A DNA stretch of 60,792 nt from Deinococcus sp. Leaf326 (GTDB lineage: Bacteria > Deinococcota > Deinococci > Deinococcales > Deinococcaceae): contig NZ_LMOM01000015.1 in the NCBI RefSeq assembly GCF_001424185.1, forward strand, positions 1 to 60,792, written 5' to 3'. Made by a program: the position numbers and the translations under genes. Below, piece by piece: positions 19,933 through 28,764 of this stretch. The number at the start of each line of letters is the position of its first letter. Positions within the stretch are counted from its first letter, which is position 1. A model generated the notes under the pieces. That model had not been told where the DNA came from. It saw only the letters and a program-made list of their open reading frames with translations, and did no database searches.

Positions 19933-20598
19933 TCACTCCAGCACCCCCTGAACGTCCTGCGCGACCCGCTGCGGATTCGTCGTCAACTGCAGGTAATCCC
20001 ACACCACACGCCGGTTCCCAGCACGATCCACGAGATACGTGCCCGTCGTGTGATTCACCTGATACTCCCCATCCTTCTCGTCCACATACTCATAGCCCAC
20101 GCCCCACCCGGCGGCCGCCTCGCGCAACTGGGCCTCCGGGATGATCAATCCCCGAGCGCTCGCGTTGAAGTACTTCACGTACTTCTTCATCAGCGCTGGC
20201 GTATCCCTTCTTGGATCCACAGAAACCAGCAACGTTACGAACTGTTCCCGTTGTTGCTCCGGCAGCGCCTGGCGCACCCGTTCCAGCGCTGCCAGGGTCG
20301 CTGGACAGTAGTTGGGGCAATGTAGAAACCCGAAGAACACGGCGACCGTCTTGCCTTTCAGATCCGCCAACGCAAGGGGCTGTCCGTCCTCCCCTGTCCC
20401 CCGCAGGTCGAGTGCCGCTGTCCCAGCGGGGTACGTACTGCCATACAGCGAGACGGGAGGGTTCAGTTGGTGGTACAGCAGCAGTCCAGCGAGCCCCACA
20501 CTGACGACGCTCGCCGCCAAAGCCACCCCGCGTGTCCAGCGCCGCCGGGATGGGCGATTTATGCCGGTGACGACCACGCCGCCCGACCCGTCAGCCAT
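19933..20598 (-). CDS. SCO1/SenC copper-thioredoxin protein
   Basis: 221 residues, N-terminal membrane anchor, thioredoxin-like domain with the CxxxC copper site in HCPNYCPATL and the distant His ligand in VNHTTGTYL. SCO proteins deliver copper or reduce disulfides at extracytoplasmic sites. Overlaps the DUF305 gene by 8 bases and is co-transcribed with it. Confidence 0.93.
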   Translation of the reverse strand: MADGSGGVVVTGINRPSRRRWTRGVALAASVVSVGLAGLLLYHQLNPPVSLYGSTYPAGTAALDLRGTGEDGQPLALADLKGKTVAVFFGFLHCPNYCPATLAALERVRQALPEQQREQFVTLLVSVDPRRDTPALMKKYVKYFNASARGLIIPEAQLREAAAGWGVGYEYVDEKDGEYQVNHTTGTYLVDRAGNRRVVWDYLQLTTNPQRVAQDVQGVLE

Positions 20599-21205
20599 GG
20601 TTCATCTCTCCCATGTCGGCCGGCTCGGCTGGGGTGGCGGGTGGGACGACGTTCCGGGCCGTCAGGAGCATGTCGATCGCGCGCACTTCGGCGGTCTGAG
20701 AGGTGACCACATTGCGGGCGAACGTCCGCACGAGCGGGTTTTGTGCCTCGTTGAGGGCGGTGTTCGCCATGGCCACGCCCCCGACATGATGGGCGCGCAT
20801 CAGCAGGAGATACTGCCGCGTCGCCTCCGTGATGGGGCGCTCTTCCAGGCCACGCAGCTCACGGGCGCTGGCCAGACCCATCGCTGCGCGGTTCATGCCC
20901 TGCATGGGCGGTCGTGCGCCCGCCACCGGGTGGCCCCAGGCACTCAGCCAGCCACTCATCTGTCCGATCTGGGCTTGCTGGGTGAGGGTGATGTCCTGCG
21001 CGAGCAACCGCACGTCCGCGTCCGTGGCGCGCTTGAGCAGCGTGACACTCATCTCGACGGCCTGGTCGTGGTGTGCGCGCATGTTCCGGAGGAACCGGAC
21101 GTCGGCGCTGTCTTCCGTGGGAGGCCTGGGGGTGCTGAGGAGAAAGATGCCTGCCGTGACGGCACTCCCGAGCACTGCCGCCCCGAGGAGGCCCGCGCCT
21201 CTCAT
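20591..21205 (-). CDS. DUF305 membrane-anchored protein (third copy)
   Basis: 204 residues, N-terminal hydrophobic anchor, then a DUF305 domain (NMRAHHDQAVEMSVTLL and LLMRAHHVGGVAMANTAL). Third member of the family in the window, here with the usual DUF3105 and SCO1 partners. Overlaps the neighbours on both sides. Confidence 0.9.
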   Translation of the reverse strand: MRGAGLLGAAVLGSAVTAGIFLLSTPRPPTEDSADVRFLRNMRAHHDQAVEMSVTLLKRATDADVRLLAQDITLTQQAQIGQMSGWLSAWGHPVAGARPPMQGMNRAAMGLASARELRGLEERPITEATRQYLLLMRAHHVGGVAMANTALNEAQNPLVRTFARNVVTSQTAEVRAIDMLLTARNVVPPATPAEPADMGEMNHG

Positions 21206-21696
21206 TGTGTTTCGCGGTACGCCCCACTACAGGACGCGCCCGCCTCAGGCGCCGTGCCGGCCTGCTCGTACTTCTGAATGAAGGCGGTCACGCGGGGATC
21301 GCTCGTGCGCTCCAGTTCGAGCTGGGCATTCCAGGCGGTCATGACGATCGGGGCGGTCTGTTCCCGACGAGGCGAGAGCAGGGTATGCGTGCGCCCGTCC
21401 AGGGCGTCTTGAAGCGCCAGCACTTCAGACTGCGGAAGGTCGGGACGGTAGGTCACCCAGACCGCGCCGTGTTCCAGACTATGCACGGCATATTCCGGAT
21501 ACAGATCCTGGGTATACGTGCCACAGTTCTGCCACTGGGCGTTGTGGGCGCCACCGACGGGATGAGCCTCCTTGTACGCGATCCGGCCCTCCTGATGATC
21601 ACCGCCCTCGTAGGCGTAGGTCTTGACGCCGTCGATCGTATTGGGGGTGGCGCCGCAGGCGGTGAGGAACAGGGGAATTAGCAACCATCGTTTCAT
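21202..21696 (-). CDS. DUF3105 lipoprotein
   Basis: 164 residues with lipobox FLTAC and a DUF3105 domain: HNAQWQNCGTYTQDLYPEYAVHSLEHG with conserved His and Cys, and a C-terminal Cys. DUF3105, DUF305 and SCO1 commonly occur together. Start at ATG 21696, overlapping the lspA stop by 4 bases, so it is made right after the signal peptidase that would process it. Confidence 0.88.
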   Translation of the reverse strand: MKRWLLIPLFLTACGATPNTIDGVKTYAYEGGDHQEGRIAYKEAHPVGGAHNAQWQNCGTYTQDLYPEYAVHSLEHGAVWVTYRPDLPQSEVLALQDALDGRTHTLLSPRREQTAPIVMTAWNAQLELERTSDPRVTAFIQKYEQAGTAPEAGASCSGAYRETQ

Positions 21697-22205
21697 AGGG
21701 TCTCCTGAGGCGTCCCACGGGGACGCGTGCGGGGAAGGGTGAGCAACAAGAGGACGATGCCGGTCAGGACCAGCACGTCTGCGCCATTGAAAATGGGAAA
21801 GTTCTGGCCATTCAGGCCGCGGTGGAACGTGTCGAGCAAGGGAGAACGGAGATAGTCCACGACAGCGCCCTGGGTGAGGCCATCCGTGGCGTTGCTGAGC
21901 GCGCCTGCGGCAATACAACTCAGGGCAAGCGCGCGCGGGAGTGGATGGATGCCCCATAGGAGACTGACCACCAACGCGATGCCCACAAGAAGGCGTAAGA
22001 GCGCCAGGGGGAGGGTGAGCTGGTCAAACAGCCCCCATGCCATCCCCTGGTTCAGGGTGTATGTCAGGCTCAGCAGACCGGGCACGATGGGCTGCGGGGT
22101 TTGGCCCGGCAAGGTCTGCGTCGCCCAGCTCTTGACGAGGAGGTCCGCACTGAGGAGGGCGCCAGTCAAGATGAGCAGCCAGATTGAACGGGAAACCCGC
22201 AGCAT
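21693..22205 (-). CDS. lspA: Lipoprotein signal peptidase (signal peptidase II)
   Basis: 170 residues, four membrane helices, catalytic Asp pair in NATDGLTQGAVVDYL and FPIFNGADVLV. Cleaves prolipoproteins at the lipobox Cys. An extra lspA inside a metal cluster recalls the PbrC/PbrB signal-peptidase partner of lead operons. ATG 22205 follows a TATAGT -10 by six bases (leaderless), and the operator at 22215-22238 covers that promoter. Confidence 0.93.
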   Translation of the reverse strand: MLRVSRSIWLLILTGALLSADLLVKSWATQTLPGQTPQPIVPGLLSLTYTLNQGMAWGLFDQLTLPLALLRLLVGIALVVSLLWGIHPLPRALALSCIAAGALSNATDGLTQGAVVDYLRSPLLDTFHRGLNGQNFPIFNGADVLVLTGIVLLLLTLPRTRPRGTPQETL

Positions 22206-22214
22206 TTCATGACT

Positions 22215-22238
22215 ATATCTGAGTAACTAAGCAGATAT
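22215..22238 (-). promoter_or_regulatory. ArsR-type operator at lspA
   Basis: ATATCTG, 10 bases, CAGATAT: a 24-bp AT-rich palindrome just ahead of and partly over the lspA -10 box. Confidence 0.65.
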
Positions 22239-22290
22239 GCAGGGCGTTTGCCCTGCCGCTGATCCTTCCAAAGTCCGTGGACGTTGTGAT

Positions 22291-22893
22291 TCAGTTGAAA
22301 AGCAGATACGGGTTGACCATGACCCCTGCCTGGTACATCCGGAAGTCCAGGTGTGGTCCCGTGCTGTTGCCCGAGCTCCCGACCTGCGCGATGGGCTGAC
22401 CTGTCGTGACCCGCTGCCCCACCCGCACCAAATTTATGCGGTTGTGACTGTAGCGCGTCATGTCACCATTGCCATGGTCCACCACCACCGTCCAGCCCCA
22501 GCCGCCGCGGACATCGAACGTGGACGTCCGCACTGTGCCACTCAGCGCTGCCCGGATCACGGTGCCTTGGCGAGCCGCCAAGTCCAGTCCCATATGTGCC
22601 GTGCTCGGGGGGGTGGTGATCCGCCCCTGTACGGGGAGGACCGCCGTCACCCGGATGCCTGTGGGCCGTAGCAGGGCTTGAGTGCGGGCGGGCGGGATGG
22701 TGATCGTCCGGCCGACGATCAGGCGTTGAGGTGTGAGACCAGGATTGGCGTTTAGGATGGCCTGGACTGTGGTCCTGTGCTGTTTGGCTATCCCTGACAC
22801 TGTGTCACCCCGCTTGACCTGTACGGTGGCTGCCAGGACCGAGGTGCAGAAGAAGACGACAAGCAACGTCGCTCGGATAAAACCTACGTTCAT
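22291..22893 (-). CDS. Secreted LysM-M23 peptidase (short form)
   Basis: 200 residues: signal peptide, LysM (about 23-68, VKRGDTVSGIAKQHR), M23 domain with HMGLD, SHN and HLDF. Closely related to 9334-10017 throughout the peptidase domain. TAGGGT lies nine bases before ATG 22893, and a strong palindromic operator sits at the -35 position. Probably remodels the wall under metal stress. Confidence 0.9.
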   Translation of the reverse strand: MNVGFIRATLLVVFFCTSVLAATVQVKRGDTVSGIAKQHRTTVQAILNANPGLTPQRLIVGRTITIPPARTQALLRPTGIRVTAVLPVQGRITTPPSTAHMGLDLAARQGTVIRAALSGTVRTSTFDVRGGWGWTVVVDHGNGDMTRYSHNRINLVRVGQRVTTGQPIAQVGSSGNSTGPHLDFRMYQAGVMVNPYLLFN

Positions 22894-22905
22894 CGGGGGC
22901 CCACC

Positions 22906-24318
22906 CTAGCAGCGACTTTGCCTGCATATGTGAGCAACTGTTCTCATATGCAGGCAGATCAGGACCCATCCCAGCGCGGCGCCCCACACGACCCACCCCG
23001 GCCACTGCACACTCAGCGTGCGGTCCTCGCGCACATCGAACATCACGGGTAAGGTCCCTGGTGTGAACCGGACCAGTCGCCTTCTGACCTGCCCCTGCGG
23101 ATCTACCACGGCCGTAATGCCATCGTTCCCTACGCGCAACCACCACCGGCGCGTCTCCACCGCCCGCACCCGCCCCATCCGGAAGTGCTGTTCTGCGCCT
23201 CGTGACGATCCGAACCAGGCATCATTCGACGGTGTCACCAGCACATTCGCGCCCTGTGCGACCAGTTCACGCGCTTGCGAAGCAAATACCGACTCATAGC
23301 AGATCAACACTCCAGCCCGGAGATCACCCAGCTGTAACGGGCGAGCTGCGTGACCCGGGACTCGACCCAGCAGGTCAGGCAAACCCAGCCAGCGGAAGAC
23401 CGTGCGGTACGCCCCTGGCCAGCTCGCCTGACCGGGGAAGAACTCTCCAAACGGGACCAGGTGAACCTTGTCCTGCCGCCCTGCCACTGCATTCCCTTGC
23501 ATCAGAAAGACGGAGTTCCTGGGCGTTGTTCCGCCCGCTGAAGCCCCAAGCAGCACTGCGCCCTTCACCGGCATCTGGAGGCCTGCTGGGGGCGGCCAGG
23601 ACACAGCCGCTTCTGGCCAGACCACCAACGTCTGTGCGCCCACCTGTGCCTCTTTCGTCAATGACCAGTACCGCTGCCACTCCCGTACGGCATCGGCCTG
23701 CACCTTTGCCCGTGGATCGACCGCGCCCTGCACCAGTAGCGCCGGGCGAGTTCCTGGCACCTCGGGCGGCCGTGTCACCCCGTACGTCAAGGCGCCTGCC
23801 CACAGCAGCGCGACCCACACGCCACGCCAAGACCACGCCGCCAAAGCGCTCGCCGCTCCGCCGACCAACAGTCCAAGCAGCTCAACGCCACCCCACTCTG
23901 CCACCTGCACCAGCGATGTCTCACTCAGGAAATACCCCAATCCCCCCCAGGGAAAGGCTAAGGGACCCATCTCCCGCACCGCGTCTAACAACACCCAGGC
24001 CAGTGGCAAAGCTCCTAACGTCCATGAACCCGCTGCCCAACGCGTCAGGGCAACCGTGGCCGCGCAGGTTAAACCCAGCAGGCCCACGAGCACGGGGAAG
24101 AGGAGACTGAGCCCCCACCCCAATGTTTCTCCAAGACTTTGAGGGAGCCAGATCAACATGACCCCAAACATGGCGGTGGTGACGATCCAGGTCATCCAGA
24201 ATGCCTGGCGAGGTGAGGCATGGGCCACTGCCCGGAAGAGTAGGCCTAACGGCAGGGGCGCCAGCCATCCCAGGGCGGACGGTGGAGAGAGCGCCCCGAG
24301 CGCAACCCCACAGACCAA
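22906..24318 (-). CDS. lnt: Apolipoprotein N-acyltransferase
   Basis: About 470 residues: N-terminal membrane helices, then a nitrilase-fold domain with catalytic Glu (VVWPEAAV), Lys (DKVHLVPFGE) and Cys (LICYESVF), and a C-terminal helix. It adds the third acyl chain to lipoproteins. Unusual in a metal-resistance operon and paired with lspA. The marked start is a TTG; translation may begin slightly upstream, coupled to the ZIP gene stop at 24354. Confidence 0.92.
   Translation of the reverse strand: MVCGVALGALSPPSALGWLAPLPLGLLFRAVAHASPRQAFWMTWIVTTAMFGVMLIWLPQSLGETLGWGLSLLFPVLVGLLGLTCAATVALTRWAAGSWTLGALPLAWVLLDAVREMGPLAFPWGGLGYFLSETSLVQVAEWGGVELLGLLVGGAASALAAWSWRGVWVALLWAGALTYGVTRPPEVPGTRPALLVQGAVDPRAKVQADAVREWQRYWSLTKEAQVGAQTLVVWPEAAVSWPPPAGLQMPVKGAVLLGASAGGTTPRNSVFLMQGNAVAGRQDKVHLVPFGEFFPGQASWPGAYRTVFRWLGLPDLLGRVPGHAARPLQLGDLRAGVLICYESVFASQARELVAQGANVLVTPSNDAWFGSSRGAEQHFRMGRVRAVETRRWWLRVGNDGITAVVDPQGQVRRRLVRFTPGTLPVMFDVREDRTLSVQWPGWVVWGAALGWVLICLHMRTVAHICRQSRC
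22921..22954 (-). promoter_or_regulatory. ArsR/CadC-type operator at M23 gene
   Basis: Perfect 10-bp arms CCTGCATATG / CATATGCAGG around a 14-bp core (TGAGCAACTGTTCT). Resembles the SmtB/CzrA operator style. It lies at the 3' end of lnt, about 13 bp upstream of the TAGGGT box. Confidence 0.8.
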
Positions 24319-24353
24319 CCAGAACAGCCCCCCCTGTCGGTGGAGCCAGACGC

Positions 24354-25091
24354 TCAGGTCAGCAACTCCAGCAGGTAGAGCGCCACGAACCCGGCGAAGA
24401 AGGCAGACGTGATCAGCGGCGTTTCCTTCACCTCGTGCGCCTCAGTGAGCAGTTCCTCAGTCACGAGAAACAAGAGGGCTGCCGCGCCGAATGACAGGAC
24501 GATCTCCAGCGCCAGACCGGTGAGGCCCTGCAGGAGGGTGCCCCCCAGGAGGGCGCCCACGACCACCAGAAGACTGAGGCCACTGACCGTACCGATCACG
24601 CGCCCCCGGGACGCCCCATCCTGAACGAGACTGGACGCGACAGAGACACCCAGGAACAAGAGTTCCAGCGTCAGTGCCACGATCAAGAGGGTACCGACCC
24701 GTGCGCCAGCAGCAAAGCCCACCCCGATCAGAAGCCCGTCGAGCAGCACATCGATGCCGACCGCGACGAGCAAGCCCAGGTTCCCGGTGGAGGCGGAGCG
24801 CCCCTGCGCGGTGTTCGTGTTCTCCAGGCGCTCGGCCCACTGCCGCACCAGCAACATGACGGCCACGCCCAGGGCGAAGCCGATCACGACACCTAGAGGT
24901 TGGTGCCCCGCCGTGATTTCCGGCAGGAGTTCTCCAGCCACCACCGCGAACACGACCCCTGCCGCGAAATGTTGCACAAAACTGCGCGTCCGTTCTGCAG
25001 GGGCGCGGAATGCGGCCGCCACCCCTCCCACGACCGTGGCCGCCACCGGAATCATCGTCAGGGTCAAGATCTGAGAGATGGGAACACTCAC
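24354..25091 (-). CDS. ZIP-family metal transporter
   Basis: 245 residues, about eight membrane helices, ZIP signature region QHFAAGVVFAVVAGELLPE and a degenerate helix 4 (GIDVLLDGLLIGVGF) and helix 5 (LTLELLFLG) where the usual His residues are Asp or Glu, so metal choice may differ from standard zinc importers. Overlaps the glutaredoxin gene (ATGA). Direction of transport cannot be told. Confidence 0.85.
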   Translation of the reverse strand: MSVPISQILTLTMIPVAATVVGGVAAAFRAPAERTRSFVQHFAAGVVFAVVAGELLPEITAGHQPLGVVIGFALGVAVMLLVRQWAERLENTNTAQGRSASTGNLGLLVAVGIDVLLDGLLIGVGFAAGARVGTLLIVALTLELLFLGVSVASSLVQDGASRGRVIGTVSGLSLLVVVGALLGGTLLQGLTGLALEIVLSFGAAALLFLVTEELLTEAHEVKETPLITSAFFAGFVALYLLELLT

Positions 25092-25336
25092 GTGCGCTTC
25101 CCTAATGCCGCCAGAATCCGGTGGCGCTGGTCGCTGAAGGGGCCGTAGAAGACCTGGTCATCGATGATCGTCACCGGCGCAATCCGCACGTCCGCGCGGC
25201 GTTGCATCTCGGCCAGGGCCTGCGGGTCACCGCGCACATTCTTCTCCGTGAACGGAGCATCCTCATGCTGGAGAAGGCGTTTGATCGCCTCGCAATCTGC
25301 GCACTGCGGAACCGTGTAGAGCGTGATATCCGGCAT
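25088..25336 (-). CDS. Glutaredoxin-like protein
   Basis: 82 residues, thioredoxin fold of the NrdH/glutaredoxin type with active site CADC at about residue 12 and cis-Pro (IAPVTII). Probably protects thiols from, or transfers electrons during, soft-metal stress. Located 8 bases after the P-type ATPase. Confidence 0.9.
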   Translation of the reverse strand: MPDITLYTVPQCADCEAIKRLLQHEDAPFTEKNVRGDPQALAEMQRRADVRIAPVTIIDDQVFYGPFSDQRHRILAALGKRT

Positions 25337-25344
25337 GCTGGACC

Positions 25345-27621
25345 TTATGCGGTGTGGGGCGCAGGGGCGATGGGCGGGGTCTTGGTCGTCGCTTGACTCT
25401 TCCAGCGCAGCAGTCGCAGGGCGTTTGCGGTAACCAGTGCGGTAGCTCCGGTGTCCGCCAGGATGGCCATCCAGAGATTGGTGTAGCCCAGCAGGGTGGT
25501 GACGAGGAAGATGGCCTTGAGGCCCAGGGCGAAGGCGATGTTGACCTTGATGTTTCCCATCGTGGCGCGGGAGAGGGCCACCAGATCAGCCACGCCGGTG
25601 ACGCGTTCCTGAAGCAGCGCGGCATCTGCAGTTTCCAGGGCGACATCGGTGCCGCCACCCATGGCGATGCCCACGTCACTCTGCGCCAGCGCCGGCGCGT
25701 CGTTGATGCCGTCCCCGACCATGGCCACGCCACCCTGGGCCTTCAGTTCACCGATGAGACGCAGTTTATCTTCGGGAAGCAGTTCGGCCTGCACGTCCAG
25801 GCCCAGGTCGCGGGCGATGGCCTGACCGGTACGAGCATTGTCTCCGGTCAACATGACCGTCTTCACGCCCAGGCCGTGCAACTGAGCCAGGGCGGCGCGC
25901 GCGTCCGGTCGGGGCTCGTCACGGATGGCGATGACGCCGAGCGGCGTCTGGCCCTCCAGGAGCACGACAGCGGTCCGGCCCTGTTCCTCGAAGGAGGTGA
26001 CAGCGCCGCTGAGCGCCGCACTCAAGGGGGCCAGGGTCGCCGCGTGGCGAGGCGAGGTCACACTGAGGGCCCGGCCTTCCACCGTAGCGGTCGCGCCTCT
26101 CCCCGGAAGGGCCTGGGCGTCCGTCGCGGGTGGCACGGTGATCTGGCTTTCCTGCGCGGCCTGGGTGATGGCCTTGGCGAGGGGATGACTGCTGCCGGAC
26201 TCGACGGCCGCCGCGAGGCGCAGCACTTCGGCACGGTCCAGGCCCTGTCCGAGAACGTCGGTGACTTTGGGCTTCCCGGCGGTGAGGGTACCGGTCTTGT
26301 CGAAGGCGATGGTCTTGACGCTTCCGATGGTTTCCAGGGCGCCGCCGCCTTTGATGAGGAGGCCCCGGCGGGTACCGGCACTGATGGCGCTGGTGATGGA
26401 CGCGGGAACGCTGAGCACCAGTGCGCAAGGGCAACCGATCAGCAGAAGGCTGATGCCCTTGTACAGCCAGTCATGCCATGCGCCACCGAACGCGAGGGGC
26501 GGGACCAGGATGACCAGTGCGGACACCAGGACCACGCCTGGGGTGTACCAGCGGCTGAAGCGGTCGATGAAGCGGGCGGTCGGCGCTTTGTTGCTCTCGG
26601 CCTCCTCGACCAGATGGATGATGCGCGCGATGGTGTTGTCGTTCGCCGCTTTCTCCACCTGAATGGTCAGTGTGCCGTCGGTGTTGATGCTCCCGGCGAA
26701 GACCATGTCGCCGGCACTTTTCGTCACGGGGACGCTCTCCCCGGTCACGGGGCTGTCGTCGAGGCTGGAGGTCCCGCGCAAGATCGTACCGTCTGCGGGT
26801 ACACGAGCGCCGGGGTTGACCTGTACGGTCTGACCTACCTGGAGTTGGTCGGCGGGTACTTCCCGGGTGCCGGTGCCTTCGACGAGGAGTGCCGTTTTGG
26901 GCGCCAGGGCGGCGAGGGCCTGGATGCCTGCGCGGGCTCGGCCAGCAGCGACGCCTTCAAGGAGTTCGCCGATGGCGAAGAAGAACACCACGACGGCGCC
27001 TTCGGGCGCTTCACCGATGGCGACGGCGCCGATGGCCGCGAGACTGACGAGCATGTTGATACTGAAGGGATCACCGAGGCGGGCACTGGCGACGGCTTTC
27101 TTGGCGAGTGGCCAGACGCCGAGCAGGGTCGCGGCAATATAGCCAGCGGTGGCGAAGCGGGGTTCGATAAAACCGAACAGCCAGGCGGCCAGGAGGAGAA
27201 TGCCGGAGGTGACGACCAGACGCCCTTGTCCGGTCCGGTACCAGGGAGTACCGGCAGGGGCGACCTCATGGGTGTGACCAGCGTGCTCGTGCTCGGCGTG
27301 GTCATGTCCCGTGTGGTCATGTCCCGCGTGATCGTGTGCTTCGGGGGGAGTGGTGACTGCTGGAGGGGATTGGCGCAGCAGCGAGGGCGTATAGCCGAGG
27401 GCTTTCAGATTTTTTTCCAGGGTGGCTCGGGAGGTCTGGTGCTCGTCGAGGTGCAGGGTCAAGGTTTGCTTGGTGAAACTGGTTTTCACGCCCTCGGTGC
27501 CGGGAAGCGTGTCGACCATGCGCTCGACTTTGACGACGCAACTGGCGCAGTCCATGCCGTCCACGAAGTACGTGAGTGGCTGGGGGATGTCGGGCAGGTC
27601 AGCCTGAGGGCGGGAGGTCAT
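25345..27621 (-). CDS. Cd/Zn/Pb-exporting P1B-2 ATPase
   Basis: 758 residues (ZntA/CadA type). N-terminal HMA with MDCASC, a His-rich linker (HDHAGHDHTGHDHAEHEH, about 95-118), TGES loop, IGCPCALVLSVP metal site typical of the Zn/Cd subgroup, [20 protein letters not shown]. Exports soft divalent cations. Good GGAGG Shine-Dalgarno. The promoter TATACT is overlapped by a palindrome (27631-27662). First gene of the long minus-strand cluster running to about 19.1 kb. Confidence 0.95.
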   Translation of the reverse strand: MTSRPQADLPDIPQPLTYFVDGMDCASCVVKVERMVDTLPGTEGVKTSFTKQTLTLHLDEHQTSRATLEKNLKALGYTPSLLRQSPPAVTTPPEAHDHAGHDHTGHDHAEHEHAGHTHEVAPAGTPWYRTGQGRLVVTSGILLLAAWLFGFIEPRFATAGYIAATLLGVWPLAKKAVASARLGDPFSINMLVSLAAIGAVAIGEAPEGAVVVFFFAIGELLEGVAAGRARAGIQALAALAPKTALLVEGTGTREVPADQLQVGQTVQVNPGARVPADGTILRGTSSLDDSPVTGESVPVTKSAGDMVFAGSINTDGTLTIQVEKAANDNTIARIIHLVEEAESNKAPTARFIDRFSRWYTPGVVLVSALVILVPPLAFGGAWHDWLYKGISLLLIGCPCALVLSVPASITSAISAGTRRGLLIKGGGALETIGSVKTIAFDKTGTLTAGKPKVTDVLGQGLDRAEVLRLAAAVESGSSHPLAKAITQAAQESQITVPPATDAQALPGRGATATVEGRALSVTSPRHAATLAPLSAALSGAVTSFEEQGRTAVVLLEGQTPLGVIAIRDEPRPDARAALAQLHGLGVKTVMLTGDNARTGQAIARDLGLDVQAELLPEDKLRLIGELKAQGGVAMVGDGINDAPALAQSDVGIAMGGGTDVALETADAALLQERVTGVADLVALSRATMGNIKVNIAFALGLKAIFLVTTLLGYTNLWMAILADTGATALVTANALRLLRWKSQATTKTPPIAPAPHTA

Positions 27622-27630
27622 ACCTCCAGT

Positions 27631-27662
27631 ATACCTGAGTGGACATTCATATGTTCAGGTAT
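27631..27662 (-). promoter_or_regulatory. ArsR/CadC-type operator at P1B-2 ATPase
   Basis: Perfect 8-bp arms ATACCTGA / TCAGGTAT, 16-bp spacer including CATATG, directly upstream of TATACT and GGAGG. Confidence 0.75.
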
Positions 27663-27689
27663 TCAGTCGTAGGAGTGGCTTGAGATACG

Positions 27690-28078
27690 GTTCATAGGCT
27701 CAGGGTCACTCCACGCCTGGCGTGTCATTGGTCCGGCACGACTGGGTGGGCGTGCAGCTCTGACGCATAGCCATGGTGACTGCCGGACTGCTCTTGACCG
27801 TGCCGGAGATACGGGCATAGGCACAGTGGGCGGTTGCCGACCAGGTCCGCAGATCTGCACAGGCGACTGCATCCCGCTGCGGACTTGGTCGTGCTGGTGA
27901 TTCTGCTCCTATCGGTCTACAGGCCGCAGGACTTGACCCTATATGGAGTTCGCCGACGATAGGCGCGCCTCGCGCAGATCGACAAGGGGGAATAATCTGG
28001 ACTTTGGCGCTGATGTGTCAGCCCTATTCATGACGAAGCAGTAGAGCGTTTGACTCCAATCAAGTAGTACATATAAGT
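27690..28078 (+). pseudogene. Decayed copy of DUF2269-like gene and its downstream promoter
   Basis: Aligns by eye with 16930-17331: LLLT-P-E-RAWAQWA, HPVAGLVVL and the trailing promoter are recognisable but with many substitutions and in-frame stops. Similarity ends at TATAAG (28078). Confidence 0.75.
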
Positions 28079-28108
28079 CGCTCATGCCCGTTCGCATCGG
28101 CCCATGAT

Positions 28109-28342
28109 TTGCTCCGCCTGGAGTTGCAGGAGCCGGCCGCGCTCGACCGCTGGATGGGTGCAGAGGAACGCAAGCTCGCCTCCCCAAAATGGCAGGGCAC
28201 CCGGAACCACACCGTCTTCGCCAACGACCTCACCATCCGCCAGTCGCTTGAGCGGGCGCACCTGAAGTACCCCGGCATCGGGTTGGAGGAGCTCAATCAC
28301 CTCCGCTTCCAACGAGGTCACGCGACGACCACCAGCTTCTGA
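28109..28342 (+). CDS. Unknown protein, probably N-terminally truncated
   Basis: About 77 residues (DLLRLELQEPAALDRWMGAEER...RFQRGHATTTSF) with strong GC3 bias, so this frame is or was coding. The reading frame stays open upstream to the duplication junction at 28079 with no good start; TTG 28109 is nominal. Not recognised. The 250 bases that follow contain nothing I can support. Confidence 0.4.
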   Translation: MLRLELQEPAALDRWMGAEERKLASPKWQGTRNHTVFANDLTIRQSLERAHLKYPGIGLEELNHLRFQRGHATTTSF

Positions 28343-28592
28343 GATCAGGAGTCTCGGGGCTCCAGCTCCAGGCAAGCACCACGCCCACGCACCCACGCTG
28401 ATTGGCCTGACAGCACCCGAGCGAACGAGTGCTCCACCAAGAGCAGGCGGGTGCCTGGGTGAAGAAGTCCGGGCAACAGCAGCAGAAGATTGAGGGTGGT
28501 CAGTGGTCTTCCGGACGAGGGTCCCAGAAGAAAAAGTGCAACCATGCGCCAGCGGCATCCACATCCTCCCCCGTCAACGCCAGCTCCGTTTC

Positions 28593-28763
28593 TCAGACCG
28601 CCCACACCTCGGACGCCACGTCCGGATGACACCCGAGGTAGTCCGCGAGGTGCCCACGGGCGACATCCTCCTCCAACGTCACCCGCTGCTCACCCCACAT
28701 CTGATAGTGCACCCGCAGTCGCGCGATCAGCTCGGACACGGTGCATGTATCGAAGGAGATCAC
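28593..28763 (-). CDS. Small unknown protein, third gene of operon
   Basis: 56 residues (MISFDTCTVSELIARLRV...), GTG start one base after the stop of the upstream gene (TGAGGTG), good codon bias. Helical, acidic, not recognised. Completes a three-gene operon with 28765 and 29495. Confidence 0.6.
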   Translation of the reverse strand: MISFDTCTVSELIARLRVHYQMWGEQRVTLEEDVARGHLADYLGCHPDVASEVWAV

Positions 28764-28764
28764 C

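Noticed and set aside
28082..28564. Minus-strand 160-codon frame
   Set aside because: Opposes a plus-strand frame with better GC3 and protein-like composition; no ribosome site.
28343..28592. Short frames on both strands
   Set aside because: Proline/arginine-rich random composition with no support.
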